From positions 2,241,102 to 2,305,101 of the forward strand of contig CP114124.1 in NCBI GenBank assembly GCA_029959195.1: a DNA stretch of 64,000 nt, read 5' to 3'. Below the pieces are notes generated by a model that was not told the DNA's origin, searched no databases, and was given only the letters and a program-made list of their open reading frames with translations. Position numbers and translations under genes: made by a program. Position 1 is the stretch's first letter. Each line of letters opens with the position of its first letter. Positions 22,638-33,963 of this stretch are shown piece by piece. Source of the DNA: Dictyophora rubrovolvata (lineage: Eukaryota; Basidiomycota; Agaricomycetes; Phallales; Phallaceae).

Positions 22638-23548
22638 ACCTGGCACTTCCGAATTTTGTCCTTGAGCTCAATAAATTCTTGATGTATGCGCGTTCCGTGA
22701 GTCAAATACATCAGAAATTACCTATAGAAGGTCCGAAGCTGCGGTCCGAAATACCCCGTCTGGTTGTTTTGAACCACTCTCCCAGTGGCTTTCCAACTCC
22801 CATGAGGTGTTCGTTGTTCCGCTGTCACCCGCTTCCCTATCAAGATTTATGATCTATAATTTAAACTATCGTTGCTCGGATCTCCTTTGAACAATGAATT
22901 TATCCTTGTCTCCATTTCTTTTACTTCCTCACTACTTCCTTATATTGTATAATACGTTCTAAAGGCCTGTTTTACAGCTACCAATAGTCAACCAGGATTC
23001 TTTCTTGTTGCCGTTGTGAAAGCGGCTTTGAATGCGTTATTGTGATCAGTTAATTTGGCCGTTTTTGTATTTGGATGATGTTTGCGGATCCGAAGTTCCA
23101 AATGTAGTACGCCTTAAGTTAGTCACTACCACATTTCATCATGCAGTACTAGTCATTCAAATTCAATCTATGTGTTCTGTTAAGGTACTTTATTATGAAC
23201 GATGACGATGGTGTCGAGGCTAACTGGGAACAAAAGTCCGGAGATATTTAAACCATCAGAATCACTCATTATTCCCCTTTCCCCTAGATTAATGATCAGA
23301 TTTGCAAAGTAACCTAATATACATTCACTGAAGGAGAGCTCAATACAAGTCCACATAACTACATCCTCAAAAAAAAAAAAAAAGGAACAGACAGCTCGCC
23401 AAAGTTGTTATGTAACAGTAGATCACGGATAAATCCAGAAACACAAAAGAAAAACTACACTAATACATATATCTATAAAAAAAAGGTAACACCAATGCCA
23501 GAAACCGACAATGTCCATAACATCACACCGAACGAAAAAAAAAAAAAG

Positions 23549-26500
23549 CTAAGTAGCAAAAACCCACTGCTGTCTTCTCTTCTCTCTCCCCGGCCCAGAC
23601 CGCGGTACAGGGATACGCACAACCTGCTGTCTCCGACCTCCAGGCGACCCTCTCGGAATGAAAATATACGACGCGGCATTGTTAGTCGTCGTAGCCGTAG
23701 CAGTGGGTGGAGTGGCTGTTCGAGTTTGAGTGACGGTGATGGTAGGGGGTTGAAGATGCGTCTCCGTTTGAGTTTGAGTTTGAGTTTGGGTTTGGGTTCC
23801 ATCGTCCTCATCGTCATACCCCCTTCTCCGTCTTCCCACATTCCTATACACTCTTCCACTCCCATTTCCATTCCCGTTTCCACGCATAGCACCACTATTG
23901 TTAATAGGACCCCCAACCCCACTCCCACTAACATCATCCGCATACCGAATGGGAATAACAATCGGCCTAGCCTCGTCCGGTATATCACCCGCAAACGGCA
24001 CAAATCCCGCGGGAGGCGGCTGTCCAGGCGGGAGCGTTATAAAATCAAATTCGCCAAGCGTAAACGCATGCATGTAGTCATCCCCTGATGCCGATGCTCC
24101 TGCCACCCCAGGATCTTGTTGTTGTTGTTGTTGCTGCTGCTGCTGATCCCGATCGTCGTTGTATCCCCCCGGATCGAAAAGTGGGTTCGTACCGTCGAGG
24201 TTGGAAGGCGTGACATTTATTTGGGGAGACGCAGCGTGCGCTTGCTCGTGATGTTCGTGGCCATGTTCGTCTCTTCCACCGGGTCTTAAACTCTCCGGAA
24301 CAGGCACCTCCGTACCAGTCGCCGTACCACCACCACCACCACCACCACCATCACCAGTAACTGCACCCCCATCAACCTCATTCAACCTCCTCTTCAACTC
24401 CCTAATCCTCGTCATAGTCGGCACACGCGGTAACGGATTAATCGGCGGCTCAGGCATACGAATATCATCACCGTCGTCCCTCCTTCCACCTCTCCTAAAT
24501 CTACTCCTCAACCCATCTCTACTCCTAATAGCACCCGAAAAATAACTCGATCCACCACCACCACCACCACCACCACCTCGACCGCCATCGACAGCCGAAT
24601 CAGAAATATAAGTCTCCGCATCTCCTCCACCTTCCCCACTATAAACACTCCACCCATTATTACCCACATGATTAACCCTCGCATTCGCTCTTCTTTTCGC
24701 TCTTTCTCTTTCCCACTCCATAAATCTCTCTCCGGGTCTCGAGTACCAGCTTTTTCCAGGCTTAGACCGCGGCGGCGAAAACCCAAACCTAAAAAGTCGT
24801 TTATTATTATGATGATGACGACGTCTCGCCCCGGATCCACCGCGCCGATTACGTGCCGATTGAGGAGGATGAGGTCCGAGTTCCTGGTCCGGGATGTAAG
24901 GCCATGGGTTCGGGATATGCCCTTGTGGTGGTTGCTGCAACCGACTCGCGATACTTTCGTATTCGTCTCTTCTTCTCACCCTTATGTGGGACCGCGTTCT
25001 AGGATACGGAACAGCCGTTCCACTCCCGTCTCCATCTCCATCTGCACTATCAACCGCACTAAATCCTTCTTCACCACCACCACCACCACCACCATCGCTA
25101 AAACCCTCACTAAAACCCTCATCACCATCATACCCCTCACTCCTCAAATCCCCCCCACTCCCTAAACTCCCCCCACTCCAACTCTCACTCCCAACACCCG
25201 TAATAGTAAAACTATCCTCACTCATAACACCCCCATCGGCATAATACCCCCTCCTTTTTTTCCCTCTATTATTACTATCATTATTACTCCGAATTCCTCC
25301 GGGAACGATATCAGCAACAACCCTATTTCCGACCCACGGCATATGCAACAACTGCTTTATAACGCGAAACAGCCCACCAAGCGGGGACGAATACGAGAGA
25401 ATCGAAGACGGTTTTGGGTGGTGGTGGTGAGATTTGCGAGGTGCGAATCCAGAAGATACAAAACCGAGATTTTTAGCAGTAACATCATTGTCACCGTTGT
25501 CGTTGTTGTTCCGATCTCTCGATCTGCTTCTGCTTCGACTTCGACTTCTACTGGCTCGATAATACGGATTAGCAACTCTCCGACCGTACCGATCGACTAG
25601 AGCCGTCCAGCGCGTAAAAACACGTGAAGCAGGGGGTGTTGGACCTGAGAGATTTGTGTTCGTGAAAGAGCCGTAGGAGTATGAAGGTGAGGGCGGTCCA
25701 TTCGCGTATCCATTTGTGAATGTGTATGCCTGTGTCTGCGTCTGTGTCTGTGTTTGTGTTTGTGTTTGTGGGTGAGTTGTTGAAAAACGTGTTGTCGTTC
25801 TTGGGATTGGAAGAGTGTTGTGGATGTTGTCGCCTTGGGAACGCAATGCAGATGGAGGGGGGCCTAGTCCTCCATTAACAGAAGCGGGTGGAACGAAAGG
25901 AGAATGAGTCTGCGTCATTGATGTAGGAGTTGGTAAATGATAATTCGCGCCTAACCCCACAAACGCACATCAGCAAAATGATAAATAATCTCTCTTTGTT
26001 TCTTTTTCTTTACCTTCCTCTTCCTCTTTATCAACATCCCCTAAACCACCAGGAAACGTTCTACGCCCAGATCCAACTCTCGCATGATCCCATCTAGCCC
26101 TCTCCGCTCTCTCTCTTCTCATATCAGCCCTCTCCCTCTCCGCCTCCGCAGCTCTCAACGCATCGAGTGTACTCCCTGCAGCAGGCAGAAGAGGCTGAAG
26201 AGTAGACAACGAATCTTGCGACCGCGATGCATCTCCTCTGTCAGGTGGCTGAGTTATTTGAGGTTCAGGGAATGATATTGGGGGGGCCCCGGGTGTTGGA
26301 GCACCAGCACCAGCACCAGCTGAGGGAGTGCTACCTAGTACGGGAATTGATAATGAAGGAGGTGGTACACGTTGTTGTTGTTGTTGTTGTTGTTGATTTC
26401 CTTGGTTCGGGATTCCAGAGTCTGGAGAGGGTGAACCGGGCGGTAAAATAGTAGGAGGAGAAGTCGTCGCCCATTCTGGTGCATACCCAGGTCCGGTATA

Positions 26501-28944
26501 TCCAGCGTATCCATTCCCATAACTATTCTTCCTCCTCCCTTCTCTCCTCCCACCCCCACCTCCTCCTCCACCTCCACCTCCTCCTCCAAGCCAGGTCCCA
26601 GTCCCAGTTCTAAACATCTTATCTCTCATAATACGCTTTTTCCGCATATAATCCTGCAACATCAAGTCTTCTCTCGAAGGAGGAGGAGATCCTCTCCCAG
26701 TTATACCCGTACCGGACGTCATGAACGTGGGTGCTTCACTCGGTGCTGGAGTATGTGCACGTGGTAGTTGTGCTTGTGGTGGTGGAGTCGGGGATGATAC
26801 CGGTACTTGTGTTTGTGTTTGTCCTTGTGCTTGGCCCGGCGTTGGTGTTGGAAGACGCATCGTGGAAGGACCCGCTCCAGGCGTTCCTTCCGGCGGACCA
26901 CCGTCTCTCGGGGTAGCATATCCACCACCACCACCACCACCACTCGCATAACCATCTGCATATTCAGGAGGCGAAGAAGTAAGAGGTCCCTCGTCTTCTT
27001 CTCCAAAAAATCCACCAGGCCTTCCACCACCTCCTCCACCTCCACCACCTCCACCACGCCTCCCCGCAGCAAACGCTCCAAACGCTTTAAGCCCTCTCAG
27101 CCCTTTAACAACCTTCCCCACAACATTCTTCAACCCATCAGGTTCACCCAGTCGAATATCCTCTTCCGTAGGTCTATACCGCCCTTTATCCGCTCTCGAA
27201 GTAATATGCACCCCCGTCGGAACTTCAATTCCACCACCCGGTAAGAGTATGGGTGGAATTTCACCGCGCGAGACTGACGAAGCTGAAGTCGGTGATGTAA
27301 TCCCGAATCTTTCAGACGGTGGAGGCGGAGGCAAAGGCGAACGCGAAGGAGAATGCATAGGCACGGGCACAGGCACAGGCGAAGGCGTCCCACCACCACC
27401 ACCGCCGCCGTTCCTCCCAAGCCCAACTCTAAGTCCAGACACCAACCTAGCTCTATCCCTCCTCGCCCTCTCCGTCTCTCTATCTTCAAGCTCCTTCTTT
27501 TCTCGCAATTGCGCTTGCGCTTGCGCATCTCGAAAACGTCGCGAGTCGTTGTTGCTGTTTTTGGGTGTTGATAATCCGCCGCTTGTTAATCCGCCGTCTC
27601 GAAGGATAATGGGCGAATTGGCGCGAGAGTCAGAGGTTAGAAGGATTGATGGTAGTTGAGGCGGAGGCTGAGATTGAGATTGAGGTGGATATCGTCCCGG
27701 TTGTGCAGATGGATCATCAGATGCAGGCGCACCCGGCGGAACATTATGCATCGTTGTCACATTAATGCCTTGAGCCTGAGACTGAGACTGAGACTCAAAA
27801 AGTGGAGCAAGCGGCGCGGGAATAGTAGTCATTTTAGGACGGAGCGGATGACGAGGCGGTCTTCTCACTTGCGACGACGGTCCATACAATCCCGGTCCTT
27901 GTGACTTTGCAAAACCCCCCATTGGCGGCGGTGCATAATAACCTGTCGTAGGTCCAGGTCCAGGTCCAGGTCCAGGTCCAGGTGTAGGTGCGGGTGTGGA
28001 ACCACGTATAGTAGATCCGTACTGGCTCGACGACGGTGACCGCAACAACCTTTCTTTTTCCCGCTCCCGAGCGCGGTATTGCGTAGACGCGAGTGAGACT
28101 TGGGATGGTGTAAAGTGTTCTTGGTAGCGCGACATTGCTTCTGATGTTTCGTGGTATACTTGAATTGGTGGCGGTGGCGGTGGCGGTGGCGGTGGCAGTG
28201 GTGGTGGTGTAGGAGATGCCGGTGTAGGAGATGTTGGTTCAGGAGATGGAGACGGTGGTGGTGGTGGTGGTGGCGGTGGCTGAGGTAGTGGTCGTAACAG
28301 AGATTCACCTTCTTCTGGTTCTGAAGCTCGTTCCCGAAAAACGCGCGGCGGAGGTGGTATAGGAAGCTGTCTTGTCCTTGGTACCGAATGTTCTTCTCGA
28401 CTACATAAAGCACTCGGTACTCAGCACTCGGCCCACCATCCAATAATATCATAACACACCTAGTAGAAGAACGTGACCGTGAACGAGAACGAGACGTCCG
28501 TGCACTTGCTGAACTGACAGGTGCAGGCGGTGAAATAACAATCCGAATAGAACTTGTCCTTTTTCGTCGTTTAGAACGCGAGTAAGAATAATGCGGATGA
28601 TGAAACTGCTGAGGTCGATGAGATGAGAGTTGCTGTTGTTGTGTGCTAAATGTTGTCAAGCTCGGATTTGGTACCGGTACAATCCGAATCTGATTCTGAT
28701 TCTGATTTTGTGCGTATGGGTATGGGTAGAAATGAAACGTAGGCTGAAAAGATGAAGAATGTCGTTGAGATGATGATGATGGTGGAGGCAAAGGCGGAGG
28801 TTTTCGTTCCCGTTCTCGCTCAGGTGGTCTTGGTGCCGGAGGACTCGGAGGTGGACTTTGACTGTGACTAGTATCGGTAGTAGCTGGACTTGTGCGGATG
28901 ATAATCGGACGAGGAGGATGATATGACCTGTATGGTACGGTCAT
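23549..28944 (-). CDS. Large intrinsically disordered protein of unknown function
   Basis: Three exons (28944-28460, 28400-26014, 25950-23549) join in frame to 1757 aa. Splice evidence: donor GTGTGT with acceptor TGTAG (59-bp intron), and donor GTAAAG with acceptor GTTAG (63-bp intron). The protein is mostly low complexity: poly-Pro, poly-Gly and poly-Gln tracts (for example about ten Gln near 24120-24140), Thr-Gln repeats, and Arg-Ser repeats. More ordered islands: KNVVGKVVKGLRGLKAFGAF, GGLFRVIKQLLHMPWVGNRV, FTRWTALVDRYGRRVANPYY and SWYSRPGERFMEWERERAKR. No catalytic motif, signal peptide or clear membrane helix is seen, though VVKGLRGLKAFGAF is amphipathic. Many antisense frames in this span are shadows of the repeats. 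The start is the first ATG; another in-frame ATG lies at 28135 but would discard the well-spliced first exon. Confidence 0.78.
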
Positions 28945-29864
28945 ACAACCAATGATAGGGAGTTATGTAATGAGGGGTTTTGGGTGGTAAAATGTCGGAG
29001 GTTACGTAGACATATATTGAAAAAAAGGAGTGTAAAGCAAGACCGATAGGAAAAGGGAGAGAATTACCAAGGAAAAAGTATTGAGGATACTTTAGAATAA
29101 TAATGAATGGAATGAAACGGGCATGTTTTGAGTCGAGTCGAGTCGAGTCGAGTTTGTTAAAAGAAAAAGAGACCCTTCACCTTGCCAGGGAGTAAACGTT
29201 TTGGTTGTTCCAGATTACAACGATGTTTACTGCCGTGGCGCGTGCGATCAAGCTCAACACGCGAACACGTGATACATACTGCATACTGGGTTATGTAACG
29301 AGACACGCGGTTGACGCGTGTTTTGTTTTTTCGCGGAAATCTGTTTTGTGTTTTGTTACTACAAGACAACGCTTTGGATGATCTTGATTATTTTGTATAT
29401 GCAAAACTGTGTATGAAATGAACCTTCAATTTACGACTGGTAAATACCTATTAATCTCTTCTCTTAAGGACCCTAAGAGATATGTCGACGTCATATGTAA
29501 TGCGAGTCATAGAACAAGTTTGGTCTCTTCGAATTCTCAATTCTCACCTCTCACCATAAACTCATATGAATCAAGGCCCACAGAGTCACAATCCAAATAT
29601 TATCCTCTGGGCAGGTATTTAATACATGTAGTCATTGTTTATTAGATATCACGCACGTCAGTTTCTCCACCTCTGCACTTTCGAAATTTTCCCAGAGTGA
29701 AGATTAACGGTGTAGTGAATTGGATTGAACGTGCATGCATGCCATGCATGTCCACAGGTATTGGGCGCTAACGCTTAGCAAACACGATTAGTCACACACT
29801 CGCCTACGAACGGGACCGGAGGTAGGAAAAGAATTGCAGGAGAATCATAATGCAGCTACACAAT
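28945..29864. other. Intergenic, upstream of the large disordered-protein gene
   Basis: Contains (AGTCG)4 at 29131-29153 and a GCATGCATGCCATGCATG palindrome-rich word near 29732. No gene is seen. Confidence 0.5.
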
Positions 29865-30290
29865 TCAATCAAGGACCGTTTGGTATTCGTATTCCGTGAT
29901 ACCTAAAACAATAAATAAATAAAAGTACTAAGTAAACGAAACAGAGCTGGCGACAAGCAACGCACCTTCTTCCCCGAGAACCTTTAGAACAAGCTCATCC
30001 TTCTCCCATGGCTCAAAATTGCGGTCGGTATCCATTGAATCTTGCCACTTGTGTGATGAACATGAATCGTAAATTCTCATCTTCGCCGACTATCCTAAAG
30101 AAGATGCGATGCCTTTTTTTTTTTTCACTTCAGCAGCTATACTCATCACGATAGTGGGAAAGTCTTTGGCTGGATTAAATTCAGACTTCAGTAAACGCTC
30201 AGCCCCACGGGGTTGCAGCCTCAAAGCTGATAGCATATCCACCGAAACGGGAGAACGATATTCGGATTGCGTAGGAACACTGGATGACAT
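29865..30290 (-). pseudogene. Broken copy of the short MSSTAPT gene family
   Basis: Same gene as the whole copy at 46594-47045: start MSSSVPTQSEYRSP, core FPTIVMSIAAEV, Lys run, FRIVGEDENLRFMFITQVAR, donor after GEE at 29966 and a second exon coding GITEYEYQTVLD ending at 29865. The frame is broken several times: near YRSP, at GTGGGGC, at the A tract (12 A plus an extra G), and by a loss that removes the MPSSEI part. Its upstream DNA also resembles that of the whole copy. Confidence 0.75.
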
Positions 30291-31930
30291 GAGATATCTA
30301 TGAAACTATAAGATTCATCAATATATATATGAATGGAAAATACGGCCGACTAACTCTTTGCCGCAAAGTTACTGCCAGTCCACCAGAAATAACGGTCAGA
30401 ATTAGCGCCAGGTAAAGCTGAACGGCGTTGGACAAAGCTTTTAGCCGGGGACACTCGTTAGGACCGACATTTACTAGCCCAATGATCCACCTATTACTTT
30501 CCCAGCCTTTCATTAATGTACTAGTAGATGCGTCGTCGCCAGACCTTATGGCGCTCAGACGCACCCCCCCCCCCCCCCCCCCAACTAAATTGCTCCTGAC
30601 TAGATTGCAGTATGTTGTCACTTGGCCACAACTTGAAGGGTTGGCACAATTCAAATGCTATCGTCTGGGCGGGTATTCTATCAGATTAGAGAGCAGCCCC
30701 AAAACTCACAATATTCCTCCAGTACTCTCTTGAGCTCGTCTTTTCTCTCAAGTGCACAATCATCCGGCTCCCACTACATCTTTTGAGCAGGAAGAACGCG
30801 GAATCCAATATACCAAGGAGCTCATTCATTACACCCGACAGGGACCCCGCCGCACCAACGCTGAATCCATCACCTACCAACGCATCATTTTCCTCAGTTC
30901 CTACTCCATTAACCCCCAATTTTGACCCATCGACCACGTCACCCACAACAACACACTTCTTTATGTTCCTTATGTAGCTCCCGCCGAACCTACATCAAAG
31001 CACGGGGCTAACCCAGACCCAAAACGTGGCCCAACCTGAGGTCAATATTAGTACTGACTGAAGAAGAAATATTCCGCAGCTGTTTCGTGTAAACTCTGCG
31101 GAAAGACGGTTCAGAGAGCTAGCTTTAGAGAGTATAGAGGTGACACTGGGAGGGCATTGCCGCATTGGAAACACATTGCTTCGATGCACATCATCCAATC
31201 TATCTGTTGGATTTTGAGTTACTCCATGTATCTTACCTAAGCTACCGCTTAATACTACTCACCTTTTCTGTGTCCGCTACTGCGTCGAGCCTGAGATTCC
31301 AACACTATCAAAAAACATGCCATGGGATGAGTATGAATGAAGTGGCTGTGGAGCACCCGGAGATGACCGCTCACTTTATCAATATAAGTAGAGGAATAGT
31401 TCATTTACATTATGTAACGCCCGTCGGTATCTTAAGGCGATAGAATGTTCGCTGTGTCCAAGGAAGGGAGATGAGCCCAGTCATTAGGAGGGAAAATATA
31501 CTTCATCATCTAAAGGTAGTTCACTTTAAAGGTCTGGAGAGCGATCGAGAGTGAGTTGGCGATATTGAACGAAGTAACGAATTGGTATATAGCCATCACG
31601 ATATAGCTTCTCCAATTTTGAGGTAGTGAATTGAAATATGTAAAGTGTAAAAAAAATTCAGCGATTTACTTTCCGTTTCCAACGAATGTCCGAGTCAGCG
31701 TGAAAGAGATCGATGAAAGTAGTTTTTCGTCACATGCATGAATTTCGTGACTACTTCAGCCCCTTTTGATTGGACAATATATACAAATTTCGACTTGCCT
31801 CGCCGGACGAAAAAAAACTAATATAATTGGCAACGTATACAGCAACTTTACATGAATGTCTGATTTCTACAAATACTGTAATTATGCGAAACTTATTCTC
31901 GATTTAAAAACAAAGAGAGATTTAGCCATG
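30291..31930. other. Intergenic with repeat-derived DNA and a poly-C tract
   Basis: 30298-30430 is the reverse complement of the shared upstream region of the MSSTAPT family (TAGCGCTAATTCTGACCG-like words). A 19-base C run lies at 30564-30582. Around 30657-30690 a scrap codes YRLGGYSIRLE, similar to YRLGGYALSFE of the family. From 31000 to 31930 I see nothing definite. Confidence 0.5.
30564..30582 (+). repeat. Homopolymer tract of 19 C
   Basis: Uninterrupted run of C (G19 on the other strand). It lies within repeat-derived DNA and not in a gene. Confidence 0.9.
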
Positions 31931-33490
31931 TTACGGTCTGGTTTCTCTTGGACTCTCGCTGGTTATTATCGGATTTGACTCGGGCTCTTCCACCACTCCT
32001 CCTTCTGGCAACATTCTTTTGATCTTCACTTCAGCGTCACGGTTTCCTGTTGTTACGCTTACAGCCCAAACTCCACCTAGTAGAATGCATAATCCCAAAA
32101 AAACCAGCCCCAAATGAAGCGCGCTCAATGAGCCAAATTGATCATAATATACCAGTACGTTGAGGATAGACGACAGATTAAGGAAGGAAAACGCAACTAA
32201 CAGTCATGAGCATTATTTTATTTATTTGATGATGATCATTGGAGACTTACGTGGACAAACCAAGATCGGATCTCCAAAGACGAGTGATTTATTTTGATAC
32301 CAAAGCTTGTAATTTTTTTTTTTAAGAAAAATGACCCCGTTCAATGAGCAGGGGGGGATTACTTACTTGAAGTATAAACGATACAAATAGACCAATAACA
32401 AGCACCCAAGCTTCCCATCTCCAAAATTGGTTATCGCCCTGAGCAGTGAGGATGACCAGCTCTACGGCACATTTCGAAACGACGAGGGACATTCCACCCA
32501 TGATTCCCGAAGCAGAGGAATAAGATGCTGCAAGGAAAAGCTTCAAATCTTTGATGGACAATCGGCGTTGATCACCTTTCTTGTTCAAGTTCTCATGTAA
32601 GAGCCATGTACGTTCTGTAACGGTTGAAATGTCATTTTCATGTTCTTCAGGACCAAGTATAGACGATGCTTCTGCCGGTGCAACGAGTTTGCGCCTCGAT
32701 GTAAATTCCACAATATGGGTCTAGAATCATTTAATTAGACGATATACTACGATATAGTCACTTTGCGCTTTAAAGATATACCACCAGCAAACAGACTCCA
32801 AGACCAACGCAAGAAAGTGAAAAGTACGCGATGAACGCCTCCCTTTTGAATAAACGTAGTAGATCTTCTAAAGACCGTGCGGGAACGGGTACAACCCCGA
32901 AGATACCAATAAGCACCGCTCCGCATGCAATAGCCGACGTGCCCGAAACCATATATGGACTGAACATGTCTCCAAGCAAGATGCGCGCGAAAAAGGCGTT
33001 CCAAACTAGGGGAAAGGCAGCGAGTGGTGCTAGTATAATGAGAGGTAACGAGGCGAGTTGGAAAACCGAACCGAGGACGTTTGAAATTATGAATATAACT
33101 GCGTGTACGAACTTAGACAACGGCTGAAAGTGATACGATAAAGACAGTCGACTTACGAAAACCTGACACCCAAAGTCTGTTTGAACAATCAGCTTTTCTT
33201 TATTCTACACTACATAATCGATAAGAGAATACGAACGGTCTACGATATCCGCCGGTTCTCTGTGCCTCTGGTTTCATCTCGTTAAGGATGTTACTTTTCC
33301 TCTGCATAGTCAATCCAAGACTTTGAGTTATACTGGTAACAAAACCGACGACGATTCCTAGAGTAAATGAAATGGGGCCATCGGGAGCTTGTGTAGGATC
33401 GTCCAGCAGCATCAAAGTGCGCCCGATGGATTCGCCGCTGCCATCGATGGCTGAAGAAATTAAAGACGCAATAACGTTGAGAAGCATCAT
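31931..33490 (-). CDS. NIPA-type magnesium transporter (DUF803)
   Basis: Six exons (33490-33237, 33176-33157, 33098-32782, 32720-32367, 32305-32251, 32196-31931) give 421 aa. Family features seen in order: LGIVVGFVTSITQSLGLTMQ RKS, RRPLWVSGFLIFIISNVLGS, LASLPLIILAPLAAFPLVWN AFFARILLGD, LIGIFGVVPVPARSLEDLLR LF, SASGIMGGMSLVVSKCAVEL, NQFWRWEAWVLVIGLFVSFI, LWYQNKSLVFGDPILVCPLA and LHLGLVFLGLCILLGGVWAV. This is the nine-helix NIPA/DUF803 membrane fold, related to drug/metabolite transporters; members carry Mg2+ at the plasma or endosomal membrane. The 20-nt second exon (LWVSGF) restores the family consensus that a read-through of the intron would break. A cytoplasmic loop of about 60 residues with acidic and basic patches (HENDISTVTERTW) sits before the sixth block. 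Confidence 0.92.
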
Positions 33491-33963
33491 TTGCTGGAAA
33501 AAAGATGATTCATGCGGTGAATATGGTTTTTGAGTAGCAGATGGTAAAGGTCCCGCGAAAGAAAGCTGTGAGCTTAAAGCCGCGGAGTTAGGTCTTTCAG
33601 CTTCAGGAATCAGGGCTGTTAAGACCGTGCTCGCCGCGCCCGATAATCTTTTTGAAAACGACTCAATAGAGAATATGTATCAACTTCATAAAATTTTCCC
33701 GTAGGCTGAACGTGATTTGTACATGTACGACGTTTATCCTACGGCCGCATGGTTGTCAATAAGCGTCCAATGTCTCTTGCTTGTGTACGGAATTAGTGAC
33801 TAATTTTGATCGTATGTATGTTCTGCTGAGAACAAACCTCAAAATCGGACAACTGAGCCCGTGTACAACGTCCTGTTAGGAGCTATATTCAAGAAATTCG
33901 AAATCAATTTTGCTACATGCACTTTATACCATAATTCACATAAACGCGAAGAGTACTATTACC
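33491..33963. other. Intergenic, no gene seen
   Basis: Short gap between the NIPA gene and the 3' end of the M20 gene on the same strand. No terminator or promoter motif stands out. Confidence 0.4.

Larger units (their letters stand above)
21267..23548. other. Intergenic with palindromes and a foldback
   Basis: No gene is seen. The part 22330-22640 holds several inverted repeats, annotated separately. Around 23370-23390 is a run of 15 or so A, and several short A runs follow, close to the 3' end of the large minus-strand gene. Confidence 0.5.

Noticed and set aside
23405-24088. A 227-aa plus-strand frame, and several more on both strands up to 28 kb
   Set aside because: They are shadows of the simple repeats in the minus-strand gene at 23549-28944; their Arg/Ser/Thr-rich content is the antisense of Pro/Gly/Gln-coding repeats.
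30686-30946. A Gly/Val-rich 86-aa minus-strand frame
   Set aside because: No start context, no family, and it overlaps repeat-derived DNA.
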